The notes: generated by a model from the letters alone, not told the origin. 64,000 bases of DNA from an uncultured Bdellovibrionales bacterium (GCA_903833275.1 CAILEP010000007.1:79529-143528); one strand, 5' to 3'; shown: positions 1-9,730, numbered from the stretch's first letter. Program-made: numbers and translations.

Positions 1-2915
1 TCAATTTTCTCAGTATCAAAAGGCTGCGATCGAACGGCAAGGCGCGCGCGATTGGCTTCATCGCGCGAAGGTGTTTTGCGGGCCTGCTCGAGAGCGCGTT
101 CGATTTCACTCGCCTGGCCTCGTGGAGCAAAGCGCGAAAGTAAATTCAAGTCAGATATCAAAAGTTGACGTGCGCCACCGAATTCGGTCTGAGAAAGCTC
201 CATCAACTTAGCGACGGCACCAGACTGAGCCCAGAGAGAGGCCAATTTCTGCTTGGCGGTCTCAGCGGTGGCCTTAAAGGGTGCCGCGCGCTCATGTAAG
301 AGTTGGGCATAGGCTCGGCGCTGGCTTTTCTTTAGATTTCGGGGCAATGGCAATGCGAGAAGGTCATTGTACAGACGGCTATATTGTTCGGCGACGCGAT
401 TGAGCGCAATAATTTGAAGAGTAAAGTCATTGCGGGCCATAGCGAAATTGGCGCGTTTCTCCGCCGTTTTTAACAAGGCGATTTTAATCTTTAGTGTTCT
501 TTGTATCCCGCTATCACTTCGAGTGTTTAGGTGGGTTTGGCTGAGCATTTTATCAAGTTTTTGATCTGAGTCGAGGGCCAGGTAACGTTGAATAGTCGGG
601 TAAGAGCTGCTTCGGGCGATACTGCGATCGTTTGAATACTTCTTAAGTTCATCGATGCGGCGAGATTTGGCAAAAGCCTCAATCACGCTCGCGCCATAGA
701 TCTCAGGTGACTTTTTAAGTTGAGCGCGAAAAGTGCCGAGCATCTGCCACGGGTTCTTCGCTTCATGAATCATTTTGGCATAAACGCCAGCGGCTTGGGC
801 CTGATTGTGGGTACTGCGCAAAAAGTTTTGATAGTAAATGCGGGCATCGTGACCAGATAACTCAGCGAGCAAAGCGAATTTTAAATAGCGAGCATCGATG
901 CTGAGGTCAGAAAAGTGAATTTGTTTAGCGACCCGAAACGCATTTGAAAAATCGAGGCGCGCCTCAAAGGCCCAGAGTTGAGCGCCGTTGGCGAAATCTT
1001 TATCGGTAGGTGATAATTTTTTAATGCTGAGCATATTCTGGGCGGCCGTCAAAACGGTATTAATGTCCGATATCTTTTGCGCCATCAGAATTTGGTTTTT
1101 GTAGATCGAAGCGCGTTCTTGTTCGGTCGCGCCGGCAAGAGGGGCGGCGCCTAACTGGCTCAGAGCTGCCGCGACCTCAGAATTGTTGCTGATATTTTTG
1201 CTATATCTTTGGATTGAAGCATTGACCGTGGCTTTTCTAGCAACTGCCAAATAATTGTTCTTTTTCTGCGGAAAGTTCGAAGCGTATATCTTCGACTGAC
1301 TTTCGACATGGGCGGTGTCGCCGATATTGGCCCACGAGTCGAGGGCGAGGTCGGCAGCTTGAAGTCTTAAAGAAAGATCACGGCATTTTGATTCGTTAGC
1401 GATTCGGTCAAATTCGGCTGCGGCCTCGGCAAATCGTTTTTGATCATACTTAAGATGTGCAATCTGATATCGAACTTGAAATTGCTTTTCGCCATCGGGT
1501 CGTAAGCTTAGATAGTGCGCATAGGCGCTGGTCATAATGGCTTTGTCAGTCGACTCTTCGGCGCACTCGATCTCAGCTAGTAGCGAACCCTCTAGGGTTT
1601 TTGCCAAGAAAATACGTTTGGCGTCAGTGATATCATGAGAATTAAGTTGTCGCGCACTTTCATCTGCCGATTGGGCATAGAATTTTGCAGCGGCTTCGCG
1701 ATGCTGTCTGCGACGCGCAATGTGGCCAGCCCATTGAACCATCTCAACGTCGCCTGAGTTGTACTGCGCATATATTTGCAGGGCTTCGTAAAGGCCTTCG
1801 CTTGGGTTCTTTTTTTCTTTTTTAATCCAAGTGTGAGCATAAGCTCGCGAGCGAGCGCGAAGATCGTCGCAATTTTCTTGCTTCTTACAATCAGCTTGTG
1901 CGAGGCCTATATAGAATTTCTTGTAAAGGTCGAGTGATTGGCGATAGAGATTTTGATCCCAAATGGTCTGTGCGGTTCTAATTTGAATCTCGAGAGACTC
2001 ATCACCGGCTACCGTGCCCAGTGCCGTGTAACGTTGCCATACAAGCAGCGCGCCCGCCTTGTTGCCCAAACGGTCGGCCTCTTGGCCTAAGTAGAACAAA
2101 TTCGAGCGGCGTTCAGATTCGGGGCTCAGTGAGATTAACTGTTCGATTGAACTATTGTCGATACCATCACGTGCAATAAAAGTGGCGAGGTCACGTGCCA
2201 TGTCTTTTTGAAATGAAGAATCGGCGGCGGCAGAGTTGGCCCGAAGTGTTCGAAGGGCCGCCAAGACGATAGATTTAGCTTTGCGAGCATTGCCATTGTT
2301 AAATTGGCACCACGAAAGTCGATATTGAGCCAATGTGGGGTTAGAGATTTCAAAGTTCAGTGCCTGCTCATAATTTTTGCGAGCTTCTGGATAGTTGCCG
2401 CCACGAAAGTAAAGTTCGCCAAGGCCAGCAAAGCTTTCGCCGCGCAAAGAGCCTTTGGTGCTCGGTGCCGCCAGCGTGGCTTTAAAAAGCCCTTCGGCTT
2501 TTTTAGTGTCGCCTTGAAGTGAATAGAGGTGAGTTACCTGCATTAATGCATGCTCTTTCTGTTGCCCACTCGTGTGGCTAAGAGCGCTCATATAGTAATC
2601 AATGGCCGTCGTGCGATCAAGTTTTGCGCCGTCACAGGTTTTGCAGCTCGTGGCTTCTTCGTCGATGGTTTTGAGGCGCGCGCGATCAGAATAGAGATCG
2701 GCAAGGCGCACACGAAGTGCCATTTCGCCGGCTTGGCCTTTTAGCCCGGGCAGTGCCGATTCGAGTTTTTTGATAACCATATTGTGGGTCGCGACGTCCA
2801 TTTTGAGCGGAGCAGAATCTTCAGATTCAGAACCGCCGGCCAGGGCAACCGCCGAGGTTAGCATCGGTGCAAGAATCGAAATTAGAAAAAGGTTTCGACC
2901 TACACGGTTTTGCAT
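1..2915 (-). CDS. TPR-rich secreted protein of a gliding-motor-type operon (partial, C-terminus off window)
   Basis: The frame is open from the ATG at 2915 to the left edge, giving at least 971 codons with the C-terminus missing. The N-terminus is a signal peptide (MQNRVGRNLFLISILAP..., predicted cut after ALA near residue 26). The rest is helical with many TPR-like segments, for example around residues 90-200 (a repeat with a GGNYPEARKNYEQAL core), and two close Cys (CKTC) near residue 80. Its ATG directly follows the TAA of the upstream TolR-like gene, so it is the last visible gene of the TolQ-TolR-TolR operon. In gliding deltaproteobacteria such clusters encode a proton-driven motor with periplasmic TPR partners. 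A scaffold role here is inference. Confidence 0.8.
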   Translation of the reverse strand, partial: MQNRVGRNLFLISILAPMLTSAVALAGGSESEDSAPLKMDVATHNMVIKKLESALPGLKGQAGEMALRVRLADLYSDRARLKTIDEEATSCKTCDGAKLDRTTAIDYYMSALSHTSGQQKEHALMQVTHLYSLQGDTKKAEGLFKATLAAPSTKGSLRGESFAGLGELYFRGGNYPEARKNYEQALNFEISNPTLAQYRLSWCQFNNGNARKAKSIVLAALRTLRANSAAADSSFQKDMARDLATFIARDGIDNSSIEQLISLSPESERRSNLFYLGQEADRLGNKAGALLVWQRYTALGTVAGDESLEIQIRTAQTIWDQNLYRQSLDLYKKFYIGLAQADCKKQENCDDLRARSRAYAHTWIKKEKKNPSEGLYEALQIYAQYNSGDVEMVQWAGHIARRRQHREAAAKFYAQSADESARQLNSHDITDAKRIFLAKTLEGSLLAEIECAEESTDKAIMTSAYAHYLSLRPDGEKQFQVRYQIAHLKYDQKRFAEAAAEFDRIANESKCRDLSLRLQAADLALDSWANIGDTAHVESQSKIYASNFPQKKNNYLAVARKATVNASIQRYSKNISNNSEVAAALSQLGAAPLAGATEQERASIYKNQILMAQKISDINTVLTAAQNMLSIKKLSPTDKDFANGAQLWAFEARLDFSNAFRVAKQIHFSDLSIDARYLKFALLAELSGHDARIYYQNFLRSTHNQAQAAGVYAKMIHEAKNPWQMLGTFRAQLKKSPEIYGASVIEAFAKSRRIDELKKYSNDRSIARSSSYPTIQRYLALDSDQKLDKMLSQTHLNTRSDSGIQRTLKIKIALLKTAEKRANFAMARNDFTLQIIALNRVAEQYSRLYNDLLALPLPRNLKKSQRRAYAQLLHERAAPFKATAETAKQKLASLWAQSGAVAKLMELSQTEFGGARQLLISDLNLLSRFAPRGQASEIERALEQARKTPSRDEANRARLAVRSQPFDTEKI

Positions 2916-3407
2916 TTAGGTTTCATCCTCTTGAAGAACGGCAAAGCGAACTTGCTCAAAGCCAGCTTGCAATCCTGAAAGTACGGCTGGGTTGATTTGT
3001 GAGAAGCTCGCTTTTCGATCAGCTTGAATCACAACATAAGGAGTATGAGTGCGATCTTTCTCGGCCTTCAATGTTTCAGCCAGATGATCAATGGCAATTG
3101 CGGTCTTACCAATAAAGTAGTGACCATTTTGAACCATAACCACGAGACCACCTTCAAGTACGGTGCTGTGGTAAGCGTGGGGCAATGACATATTCTTTGG
3201 TACATCCATGCTCTCGCCACCAAATGAAGTCGCTAGCAAGAGGTACGCGAGAATTGTTGTAAAGCAATCAACAAGAGAGGTGAGAGATATCGTCGTAGCG
3301 ATTTCTTTTTTACCGTTTGAAGACTGCGCGGGTCGCATGACGCCCAAGCCACCGAGGCTTGATTCGATTTGCGTTTCGTTCATAATTTGCATCGTCTTAA
3401 GGCTCAT
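2916..3407 (-). CDS. ExbD/TolR-family protein (second copy)
   Basis: 163 residues. One transmembrane segment near residues 42-62 follows a short cytoplasmic N-terminus, then a periplasmic domain, which is the ExbD/TolR plan. An Asp (SLVDCFTT) sits at the start of the membrane helix, where the family carries its proton-pathway Asp. ExbD/TolR proteins pair with TolQ/MotA-like proteins to turn proton flow into work on envelope proteins. The N-terminus is longer than usual, so an internal Met (MNETQIE) could be the real start. It ends one base before the TPR gene begins. Whether it serves gliding, Tol or TonB functions cannot be told from sequence. Confidence 0.85.
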   Translation of the reverse strand: MSLKTMQIMNETQIESSLGGLGVMRPAQSSNGKKEIATTISLTSLVDCFTTILAYLLLATSFGGESMDVPKNMSLPHAYHSTVLEGGLVVMVQNGHYFIGKTAIAIDHLAETLKAEKDRTHTPYVVIQADRKASFSQINPAVLSGLQAGFEQVRFAVLQEDET

Positions 3408-3453
3408 AATTTAATCTCCCTCGCGGGTTCAAGGTTCATTCCACAAAATTCAA

Positions 3454-3903
3454 TTACAGTGGCGCGATACCGACCTGCGAGAAGTTCTCTTTTTTCAATT
3501 TATCCATGACAAAAATAATATCTTCGTATGAAGAATCAGCCGCCGGCAGCACCATTGCCATTTTCAGGCCCGGCATTTTCGACTTAATGAGGTGCGCGTA
3601 CTTTTCGATAGCAATGAGATTGCTGTGGGCAATTTTAAAATCGGGCATACCTTTTGTTTCTAGGTTTTTGCCGTCGTTGACCACTAAACGAACCGAGCCA
3701 TCATTGTCAAACTTCGCCCAGAGCGACATCGGGTTCTTGGCGGTTTCGGCACCATCGGTGCCGAAAGCCTGATCTGTATTGAAAGTACCGATGCGAGTCC
3801 AGACCGAGACCAAAAGCAAGAAGCTGATGCACACGGCGAGAACCGAAATAAACGGTAGGAGGTTCAGTTCAAATTCAAGATGTCTTTTTTTAGATCTTGC
3901 CAT
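3454..3903 (-). CDS. ExbD/TolR-family protein (first copy)
   Basis: 149 residues with the typical start: basic N-terminus, one membrane helix (about residues 14-36), then a periplasmic domain. The segment ELNLLPFISVLAV has Asn where the family's usual Asp would sit. The other TolR copy in this operon keeps an Asp, so the two may be unequal partners. It lies 23 bases after the TolQ-like gene. Two different TolR proteins next to one TolQ is the arrangement of the Myxococcus AglR/AglQ/AglS gliding motor. Assignment to gliding rather than Tol is inference. Confidence 0.83.
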   Translation of the reverse strand: MARSKKRHLEFELNLLPFISVLAVCISFLLLVSVWTRIGTFNTDQAFGTDGAETAKNPMSLWAKFDNDGSVRLVVNDGKNLETKGMPDFKIAHSNLIAIEKYAHLIKSKMPGLKMAMVLPAADSSYEDIIFVMDKLKKENFSQVGIAPL

Positions 3904-3926
3904 ACCATTGCTCCTTCAGCGATTTC

Positions 3927-4622
3927 TTAGTTGCCTTTTTGCGGGCGCGAAACTTTCGCGGGTACTGATTCAAAACTAAAGCTCAACCAATTAAATGCTT
4001 TGAATGCGGCTTGGTTCAGATCTTCTTGCAAATGATTCGTTCTGTTCATCAAAATTGCGTACATAACCAGAGCCGGTATCGCCATAATTAAGCCGTAAGC
4101 TGTGGCGTTCATGGCAAGGGCCACACCCTGTGTAAGGTACATTGATTTTTCAGCTGCATTCATGCTTGAAACTGACGAGAAAGCCTGAATCAAACCAATG
4201 ATCGTGCCCAAAAGGCCGAGAAGGGTACCAACGTTACCGAGCATTGAAAGAAAGCCTGTGCGTCTTTCAAGTTTCGAATTCTCAACAGCTAAGATCTCGT
4301 CCATTTTTGCTTGAATCTCGTCGCGACCACCCATGTCTTGCGCAGCTAAAATACCGGCTTGAATAACGGCGGCAACAGGTTCGTTGCGCGAAAGCGTTCG
4401 GGCTTTCGAGAGAGCTAAATCAAGACGACCTTTCTTAATGTCATCTTCAAAATCTTTAGCGATCGCTTTTTGATTCTGACCGCGATTGATGAACAGCGCA
4501 TAAACGCGCTCAGCAATTATCGCAATTGAGAAGATCTGCGCGATCATAATTGCGAACATCCAGATGCCGCCCTCAGAAAAGGCTTTGGCGATCGATGAGA
4601 TGATGTTTATGTGTGTTTCCAT
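3927..4622 (-). CDS. MotA/TolQ/ExbB-family proton channel protein
   Basis: 231 residues. One membrane helix lies near residues 15-38, then a cytoplasmic region, then two more helices (about 130-155 and 170-195). The stretch MLGNVGTLLGLLGTIIGLIQ is the family signature just before and in the second helix, and the third helix has the small-residue pattern of the ion-conducting segment. First gene of the operon with two TolR-like proteins and the TPR protein. It probably forms the stator of an envelope motor of Agl/Glt type. A good ribosome-binding site (GGAG) precedes the ATG. Confidence 0.88.
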   Translation of the reverse strand: METHINIISSIAKAFSEGGIWMFAIMIAQIFSIAIIAERVYALFINRGQNQKAIAKDFEDDIKKGRLDLALSKARTLSRNEPVAAVIQAGILAAQDMGGRDEIQAKMDEILAVENSKLERRTGFLSMLGNVGTLLGLLGTIIGLIQAFSSVSSMNAAEKSMYLTQGVALAMNATAYGLIMAIPALVMYAILMNRTNHLQEDLNQAAFKAFNWLSFSFESVPAKVSRPQKGN

Positions 4623-5080
4623 TTTACTCTCCTTAAAATTTTACTTTTGCTTCACGCCAAAAATTGTCAGCTTGCTTATAATTTTTTCGTGCTAGCGTTT
4701 TTCTTTTCCGAACAACCTTAACGCAATCGCGATGCCAGCGCCGCCGAGGCCCTTGGGTTCGCTCGCTCAAGCCTGTGGGCAATTGTTTCATTGCAGGTGA
4801 CGAAAAGAGGCGCGGGCGGTGAATCAAAGAGCTGAAACTCAATAGTTCGAATTTGTGCGTGTTGAATAGGCTTTGATCAAACTTCAATTATGCAGTGGCT
4901 GCGCCGACATTTTTGCCAATTATTGTCACTCTTGGCGGTATCTGGCGTAGATTTGGCACACTCCTAATATATAGGGCGCAATTAAGGTGGTGCCTGCGCA
5001 CCAGTTCGTCATTAAGCCGATCGCCCTACGGCACTGATTTTGCTCATCTATGAGATGTTTTACTTAACAGGAGTACCAGT
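4623..5080. other. 458-bp divergent intergenic region, no supported gene
   Basis: Lies between the divergent TolQ-like gene (minus) and the lipoprotein gene (plus), so promoters for both must be here. I see no confident -35/-10 pair. An open frame at 4633-4887 (minus) has no family resemblance and a composition unlike real genes. A TATATA run near 4967 is the best candidate for a -10 box for the plus-strand gene but lacks a good -35. Confidence 0.5.
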
Positions 5081-6193
5081 ATGTCTATCCACACACGAAG
5101 CCCGTTGTTTTCATTTAAGAGCGTAATTGCCCTTAGTGGCCTGATGCTAATGGCGGCTTGCGCGAAACACGCAATGCCGACCTATTACGATTCGAACGGC
5201 AATGTGATCCCTTTTAGCAAATATAAATTGGCTAAAATGTGTACGGCGCCCAAGCGCCTTGAAATTGCCAACGATACAGAAAACACACTCAACAAGCTTG
5301 GCAATAGGTCTCAATTTCGTGTGCAAACAGTTTTAACAAAAGATGATGTGCCGGCATTGCCCGAGGCGGCCACACCGCGAGTGAGCCTTGAGACTATCAA
5401 TAGCATTCGCGCATTGATAAATAGCGAAATCCCTGAGGCCCAGTACCCGGTGAGCGAGAGTGTTATCGAAAACTCAACTTCAAATAACGCCCTACACGTC
5501 ACCACCACTTGTGAGAACCTCAAGGCCGTTTACATGGGCCCCGGCACTAAAGGTATTATTGACGGAGATCTTAAAGACATCGGCTCACATAAAATAGTAA
5601 TAGAGGGAGTTGATTCTGTAACAAACCAAACGGTCACGGTTACCATCGTTAAAGATATGCCGAAGAGAGCGACACAGAAGAAAGCCCTGGCAATTGCTGA
5701 AGATAAAGATGCAGCCGGAATCCACACTTTTAAAATCAGCATGGTCAAAAAGACCGAATTGGGCGATCGTAAAATTGAGTTTGTTCAAACTGTCGTTGAC
5801 GACGTAAGCGCCCCCGTAGAAATTGACCCGGCGTTATTAGCCATTTACAAAAACATGTCGGCGGCCGCTGAAGACAAAGCCGCAGCAGCCGAAATTGCTG
5901 CGATCGCAGATGCTTCAAAAATCGAATTCTCAGTATTGATGGCAGCACGCAAGGCCATTGCTAACGTGAAATCACCCGTTCCAGAGGCCGGGTTAGCGCC
6001 AGCGGCACCAGCCGCCTCAGCCGCACCAGCCGCCCCTCCGGCTCCGCAATCAACCCCCGCGAAAGCTCCTGCGGCCGCGCCTGAAGTGATGACTGTTGAG
6101 CACTTGCCGTCAGCACCCGCGACGTCGCCAGGGGCCACGACTGACGCGGGTTCACCTGCGACTCCAGATGCGGGTTCATCAGAAACTAAATAA
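5081..6193 (+). CDS. Putative lipoprotein, Ala/Pro-rich C-terminal tail
   Basis: 370 residues of no recognised family. The N-terminus is a lipoprotein signal: a hydrophobic stretch ending LMLMAAC, with the lipobox Cys at residue 27. The middle (about 30-250) looks like a folded beta-rich domain. From about residue 300 the chain is low-complexity Ala/Pro/Thr/Ser, suggesting an extended linker or wall-spanning tail. An AGGAG ribosome-binding site sits 8 bases before the ATG. It is convergent with the helicase gene and ends 6 bases from it. Confidence 0.75.
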   Translation: MSIHTRSPLFSFKSVIALSGLMLMAACAKHAMPTYYDSNGNVIPFSKYKLAKMCTAPKRLEIANDTENTLNKLGNRSQFRVQTVLTKDDVPALPEAATPRVSLETINSIRALINSEIPEAQYPVSESVIENSTSNNALHVTTTCENLKAVYMGPGTKGIIDGDLKDIGSHKIVIEGVDSVTNQTVTVTIVKDMPKRATQKKALAIAEDKDAAGIHTFKISMVKKTELGDRKIEFVQTVVDDVSAPVEIDPALLAIYKNMSAAAEDKAAAAEIAAIADASKIEFSVLMAARKAIANVKSPVPEAGLAPAAPAASAAPAAPPAPQSTPAKAPAAAPEVMTVEHLPSAPATSPGATTDAGSPATPDAGSSETK

Positions 6194-6199
6194 GGCCGC

Positions 6200-8515
6200 T
6201 TAGCCCACGACTTGTAGGCGAGCGTGTTTCACCATAAATTTTTTCAAGGATTGGTCAGCGAATAGTACGCTGACTTTTTGTTGATCTCCGTGGCCCTCAA
6301 CTTGAAACACAGAGCCGACTCCAAAAATTGGGTGTCGTACGCGCTGACCGCGCTTGAGATCGTTGTTCTCTGATTCAGAATCGCCGCCGCTAAACGCGTT
6401 GTTGTCAAAATCACTTTCATAGTTTGGGAAGGCCGAGTCGCTCGCGGGTTTAGGCCGACCAGCCGATCGAGATGCGTCGTCCATATTGCCAGCGGCGCCG
6501 CCACCGGCCCCCGGGCCAAATTTAGCAGCAAAACGATCAAGAAAGGCGGGGCGTCGGATGCGTGCATTCGAGTTCACATACTCTTCAGGCAGATCACCCA
6601 AAAACTGACTTGGTGGGCGATTTTCTTCTTGGCCGTAAACGCGGCGTGATCGGGCATAGCTCAAAAATAAGTTCTCTCGCGCACGAGTCATTCCGACATA
6701 AAAAAGACGCCGTTCTTCTTCAAGCCGATGAGGGTCACCTTCGTTCAAGCTCTGCGCTGACGGAAAGAGCCCCTCTTCGAGGCCCACAACAAAAACGTTT
6801 TTGTATTCAAGACCTTTCGAAAGGTGCAGCGTCATCAAAGTGACCGCCTCGTTTTGGGCGTCGACTTTGTCAGCATCTGAAATGAGTGACATTTCTTCGA
6901 GAAACGCCGGGAGGGTGCCTTCTGTGCCGCGCTCGTCTTCGAATTGCAAAATGGCATTCTGAAATTCTTCAAGGTTTTCGATTCGTGCCATAGACTCTGG
7001 GGTGTTCTCTTCGCGCAACTTTTGGGCGTACCCAGTCTCTTCGAGAATGCGCAAATAGATTTCAGATGGTGTTTGTGTTTCGACGAATGCTTTTAATTTT
7101 TCGATCAAGTGCCGAAAGTTTTGCAGTTTATTGCAGGCCCCGGCATGAACCAATCGCTCTTCAGCGACTTTTTGAGCGGCATCGAATGCCGAGATCGATC
7201 GCTCTGAGGCGTACTTCATAATTTCTTCAAGGGTGGTTTTGCCAATGCCGCGAGCGGGGTTGTTGACCACTCGATAATAGGCCACATTGTCATTCGCATT
7301 GAGCAAGAGCCGCATGTAACAAATCACATCTTTGATTTCTTTGCGCTCATAAAACTTCACGCTGCCGATAAGGCGATAGGGTATCGAGTTGCTTCGCAGC
7401 TGTTCTTCAAGCACCCGTGACTGCGCGTTCGTGCGGTAAAAAACCGCAATGTCGTTTAGGCCATAACGGCGAGTGCCGAGCAGATCTTGCACATTGCGGG
7501 CGACAAAGCGAGCCTCGTCGTACTCATTGTTCTCAGACTGAACAGTGATTTTCGACCCTTCTGCATTTTGGGTGAAAAGCGTTTTGTCTTTGCGCTGACT
7601 ATTTTTGGCTATGACCTTCGACGCCGCCTCTACAATGTTTCGAGTCGAGCGATAGTTTTCTTCAAGCTTCACAACTTTAGTTTCCGGAAAGTCTTTTTCG
7701 AAATCTAAAATATTTTTAATATCCGCGCCCCGCCAACTGTAGATTGACTGGTCTTCGTCACCAACGACGCAAAGGTTGCGGTGTTTTTCGCCGAGGATCT
7801 TAATGATTAAATATTGAATGTGGTTGGTGTCTTGATATTCATCGACCAGAATAAAGCGAAAAGTATCGCGATAGCGCTCGAGAACCTGGGGGTGTAGGCG
7901 AAACAGTTCGTAGGTTTTGAAGAGTAAATCGTCGAAGTCGAGCGCGTTGGCGCGCTTCATCTCTTCTTCGTAAAGGCCGTAAACTTCAAGGGTGGTTTCG
8001 TCGAATCGTAAAAAGGCCTTCTGTTGCACGTTCTCGGGTTTGAGCCCGAGCATTTTGGCCTGAGAGATTTGATGGCGAAACCCTTTTGGCGAATAGACTT
8101 TATCATTGAGCTCGAGGTCGTCGCAGATTCGTTTCAATAAACTCAGTTGATCGCCGTCATCGTATATTACGAAAAACGGTTGGTAGCCGAGGTTATGAAT
8201 TTCGCTGCGCAAAATTCGCGCGCAGGTCGAGTGAAAGGTCGAAATCCAAAGCTGTTCGTGCATCGGCACACCGGCGCGAACCAGAAGTGATTCAATTCGT
8301 GAGGCCATTTCTTTCGCGGCTTTGTTGGTGAAAGTAACGGCGAGAATCTGACCAGGAGTAGCCTCGCCCTGCAGAATAATATTAGTCATGCGATAGGTGA
8401 GCACGCGCGTTTTGCCAGAGCCGGCTCCCGCTAAAATAAGAAGGGGGCCCGTTAAAGTGGTGGCTGCCTCTTTTTGAGCGGGGTTCAATTCGTCGAGTAA
8501 TTTGTCGAGTTCCAT
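6200..8515 (-). CDS. pcrA: ATP-dependent DNA helicase, UvrD/PcrA family
   Basis: 771 residues, normal for PcrA/UvrD. Superfamily 1A motifs are all visible: Walker A GAGSGKTR near residue 31, motif Ia TFTNKAAKEM, Walker B DEYQDTN near residue 227, motif III GDEDQSIYSWRGAD, motif IV LEENYRST, and the C-terminal LMTLHLSKGLEY and VGMTRA motifs. A Gly-rich linker (about residues 650-700) leads to the C-terminal domain that in PcrA contacts RNA polymerase. Role: 3'-5' helicase in nucleotide excision and mismatch repair. uvrD is an equally good symbol. Confidence 0.95.
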   Translation of the reverse strand: MELDKLLDELNPAQKEAATTLTGPLLILAGAGSGKTRVLTYRMTNIILQGEATPGQILAVTFTNKAAKEMASRIESLLVRAGVPMHEQLWISTFHSTCARILRSEIHNLGYQPFFVIYDDGDQLSLLKRICDDLELNDKVYSPKGFRHQISQAKMLGLKPENVQQKAFLRFDETTLEVYGLYEEEMKRANALDFDDLLFKTYELFRLHPQVLERYRDTFRFILVDEYQDTNHIQYLIIKILGEKHRNLCVVGDEDQSIYSWRGADIKNILDFEKDFPETKVVKLEENYRSTRNIVEAASKVIAKNSQRKDKTLFTQNAEGSKITVQSENNEYDEARFVARNVQDLLGTRRYGLNDIAVFYRTNAQSRVLEEQLRSNSIPYRLIGSVKFYERKEIKDVICYMRLLLNANDNVAYYRVVNNPARGIGKTTLEEIMKYASERSISAFDAAQKVAEERLVHAGACNKLQNFRHLIEKLKAFVETQTPSEIYLRILEETGYAQKLREENTPESMARIENLEEFQNAILQFEDERGTEGTLPAFLEEMSLISDADKVDAQNEAVTLMTLHLSKGLEYKNVFVVGLEEGLFPSAQSLNEGDPHRLEEERRLFYVGMTRARENLFLSYARSRRVYGQEENRPPSQFLGDLPEEYVNSNARIRRPAFLDRFAAKFGPGAGGGAAGNMDDASRSAGRPKPASDSAFPNYESDFDNNAFSGGDSESENNDLKRGQRVRHPIFGVGSVFQVEGHGDQQKVSVLFADQSLKKFMVKHARLQVVG

Positions 8516-8753
8516 TTGTATAACCCCAGGGTGCTAGCTTTCTATCTGACTTCGCGGCGGCCTTCAACTCTGGCGGACGCAGGCGGATTTTTTTAGCTAT
8601 TTCGGAGGGATAGAAGTCTTAGCCCTTGCTGGCAATCCTATTGGCGCATAGCGTAATATTTTCTAAACCCTTGATTTTTAGGCCGATTTCAATCAAAACC
8701 GGATGTTCATAAGTCAATCGAATGTAACCGTGTGGTAAAGGACTAAGCAAAGC

Positions 8754-9059
8754 ATGGCTAAACTGAGCTCAATTTTCAAAAATAATCGTCGTCGCGCTCT
8801 TTCAACAAAGCACTTCAAAGCTCGTCGCGAACTTCGTGCAAAATCGATTGACCCAAAATTATCTGACTCTGATCGCGAGGCCGCATTTTTGAAACTTCAG
8901 AAAATGCCACGTGATGGTTCTCCGAGCCGTGTTGTAAATCGTTGTCGCATCACAGGTCGCCCGCGCGGCAATCTGCAACAGTTTGGCCTTTGCCGAATTA
9001 AATTTCGTGAGTTGGCTCTTACCGGTAAAATCCCAGGCGTTACAAAAGCGAGCTGGTAG
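8754..9059 (+). CDS. rpsN: 30S ribosomal protein S14
   Basis: 101 residues with the full-length (zinc-free) S14 form: an N-terminal Arg/Lys-rich tail and the C-terminal signature [14 protein letters not shown] followed by a basic end. The two CxxC pairs of the short zinc-binding form are absent. The gene stands alone rather than in the usual ribosomal-protein operon between rplE and rpsH, which often marks a second or relocated copy. A strong terminator follows it at 9113. Confidence 0.95.
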   Translation: MAKLSSIFKNNRRRALSTKHFKARRELRAKSIDPKLSDSDREAAFLKLQKMPRDGSPSRVVNRCRITGRPRGNLQQFGLCRIKFRELALTGKIPGVTKASW

Positions 9060-9112
9060 TATTTTCTGAGTTGGCCTGGTTCGCCTTCTAAGGCGTAGAC
9101 GGGTCGAATTAC

Positions 9113-9147
9113 AAAGCACGGTGGTTTCGACCCCGTGCTTTTTTTTT
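9113..9147 (+). terminator. Rho-independent terminator after rpsN
   Basis: Stem AAAGCACGG (9113-9121) pairs perfectly with CCGTGCTTT (9133-9141) and is followed by a run of T to 9147. The loop (9122-9132) contains TTCGACC, which is the exact complement of GGTCGAA at 9102-9108 just upstream, so an alternative pairing or a pseudoknot is possible. Confidence 0.85.
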
Positions 9148-9166
9148 GCTTTCGGCGCTTGCCGCG

Positions 9167-9730
9167 TTACTTACTAACCGGAAACAAATTTTGAGATTTC
9201 AACGCGGTAATAAATCGCACAAACCCATTGGCCTGTTTATCCAGTAGATCGGTTACATTTTTATCGACGATTTTGCCGTCTTTCAGGGCGTCACCGATAT
9301 TGGTGATAAAAACCCGTTCAGGGTAGGCAAAGGCGTTTCGGTAGTTGAAGACCTGTTGTAGATGCTCGACCGGTCTCAACCCGCCCCAGCGAAATCCAAG
9401 GCCGACGAAGGCAACGGGTCGAAACTCAAAAGAACGGGGATAGCTCCAGTGGTCGATAAAATACTTGAGCGCACCCGGCATTGAGCCATTGTACTCGGGG
9501 GTCACGATAACAAGGCCCTCTGAATCGTTAACTTTCTCAATGGCTTTGGTGAACTCTGTGTGCAGGCCTTGCCCGCTGTAATGCTGACCCGTGAGCTCAG
9601 AGTAGGGCAGTTTGGCTAAGTCGATAATTTCAATGTCAGATTTATATTTTTTTAAATGTTCGGCTACAACTTCCGCTACTTGTCGAGTGCGAGAGCCGGG
9701 TCGATTGGTGCCAGAGAGAACGTAAAGCAT
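9167..9730 (-). CDS. NADPH-dependent FMN reductase family protein
   Basis: 187 residues of the flavodoxin-like FMN reductase family. The N-terminal loop SGTNRPGSRTRQVAE binds the FMN phosphate, and TPEYNGSMPGALKYFIDH (about residues 80-97) is the family's second signature. Such enzymes reduce FMN or quinones, azo dyes and chromate with NAD(P)H. Substrate cannot be predicted. Cytoplasmic, monocistronic, converging on the rpsN terminator. Confidence 0.9.
   Translation of the reverse strand: MLYVLSGTNRPGSRTRQVAEVVAEHLKKYKSDIEIIDLAKLPYSELTGQHYSGQGLHTEFTKAIEKVNDSEGLVIVTPEYNGSMPGALKYFIDHWSYPRSFEFRPVAFVGLGFRWGGLRPVEHLQQVFNYRNAFAYPERVFITNIGDALKDGKIVDKNVTDLLDKQANGFVRFITALKSQNLFPVSK

Noticed and set aside
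4633..4887. Open frame of 84 codons on the minus strand
   Set aside because: No family, no ribosome-binding site, and composition unlike neighbouring genes. It lies in a divergent promoter region.
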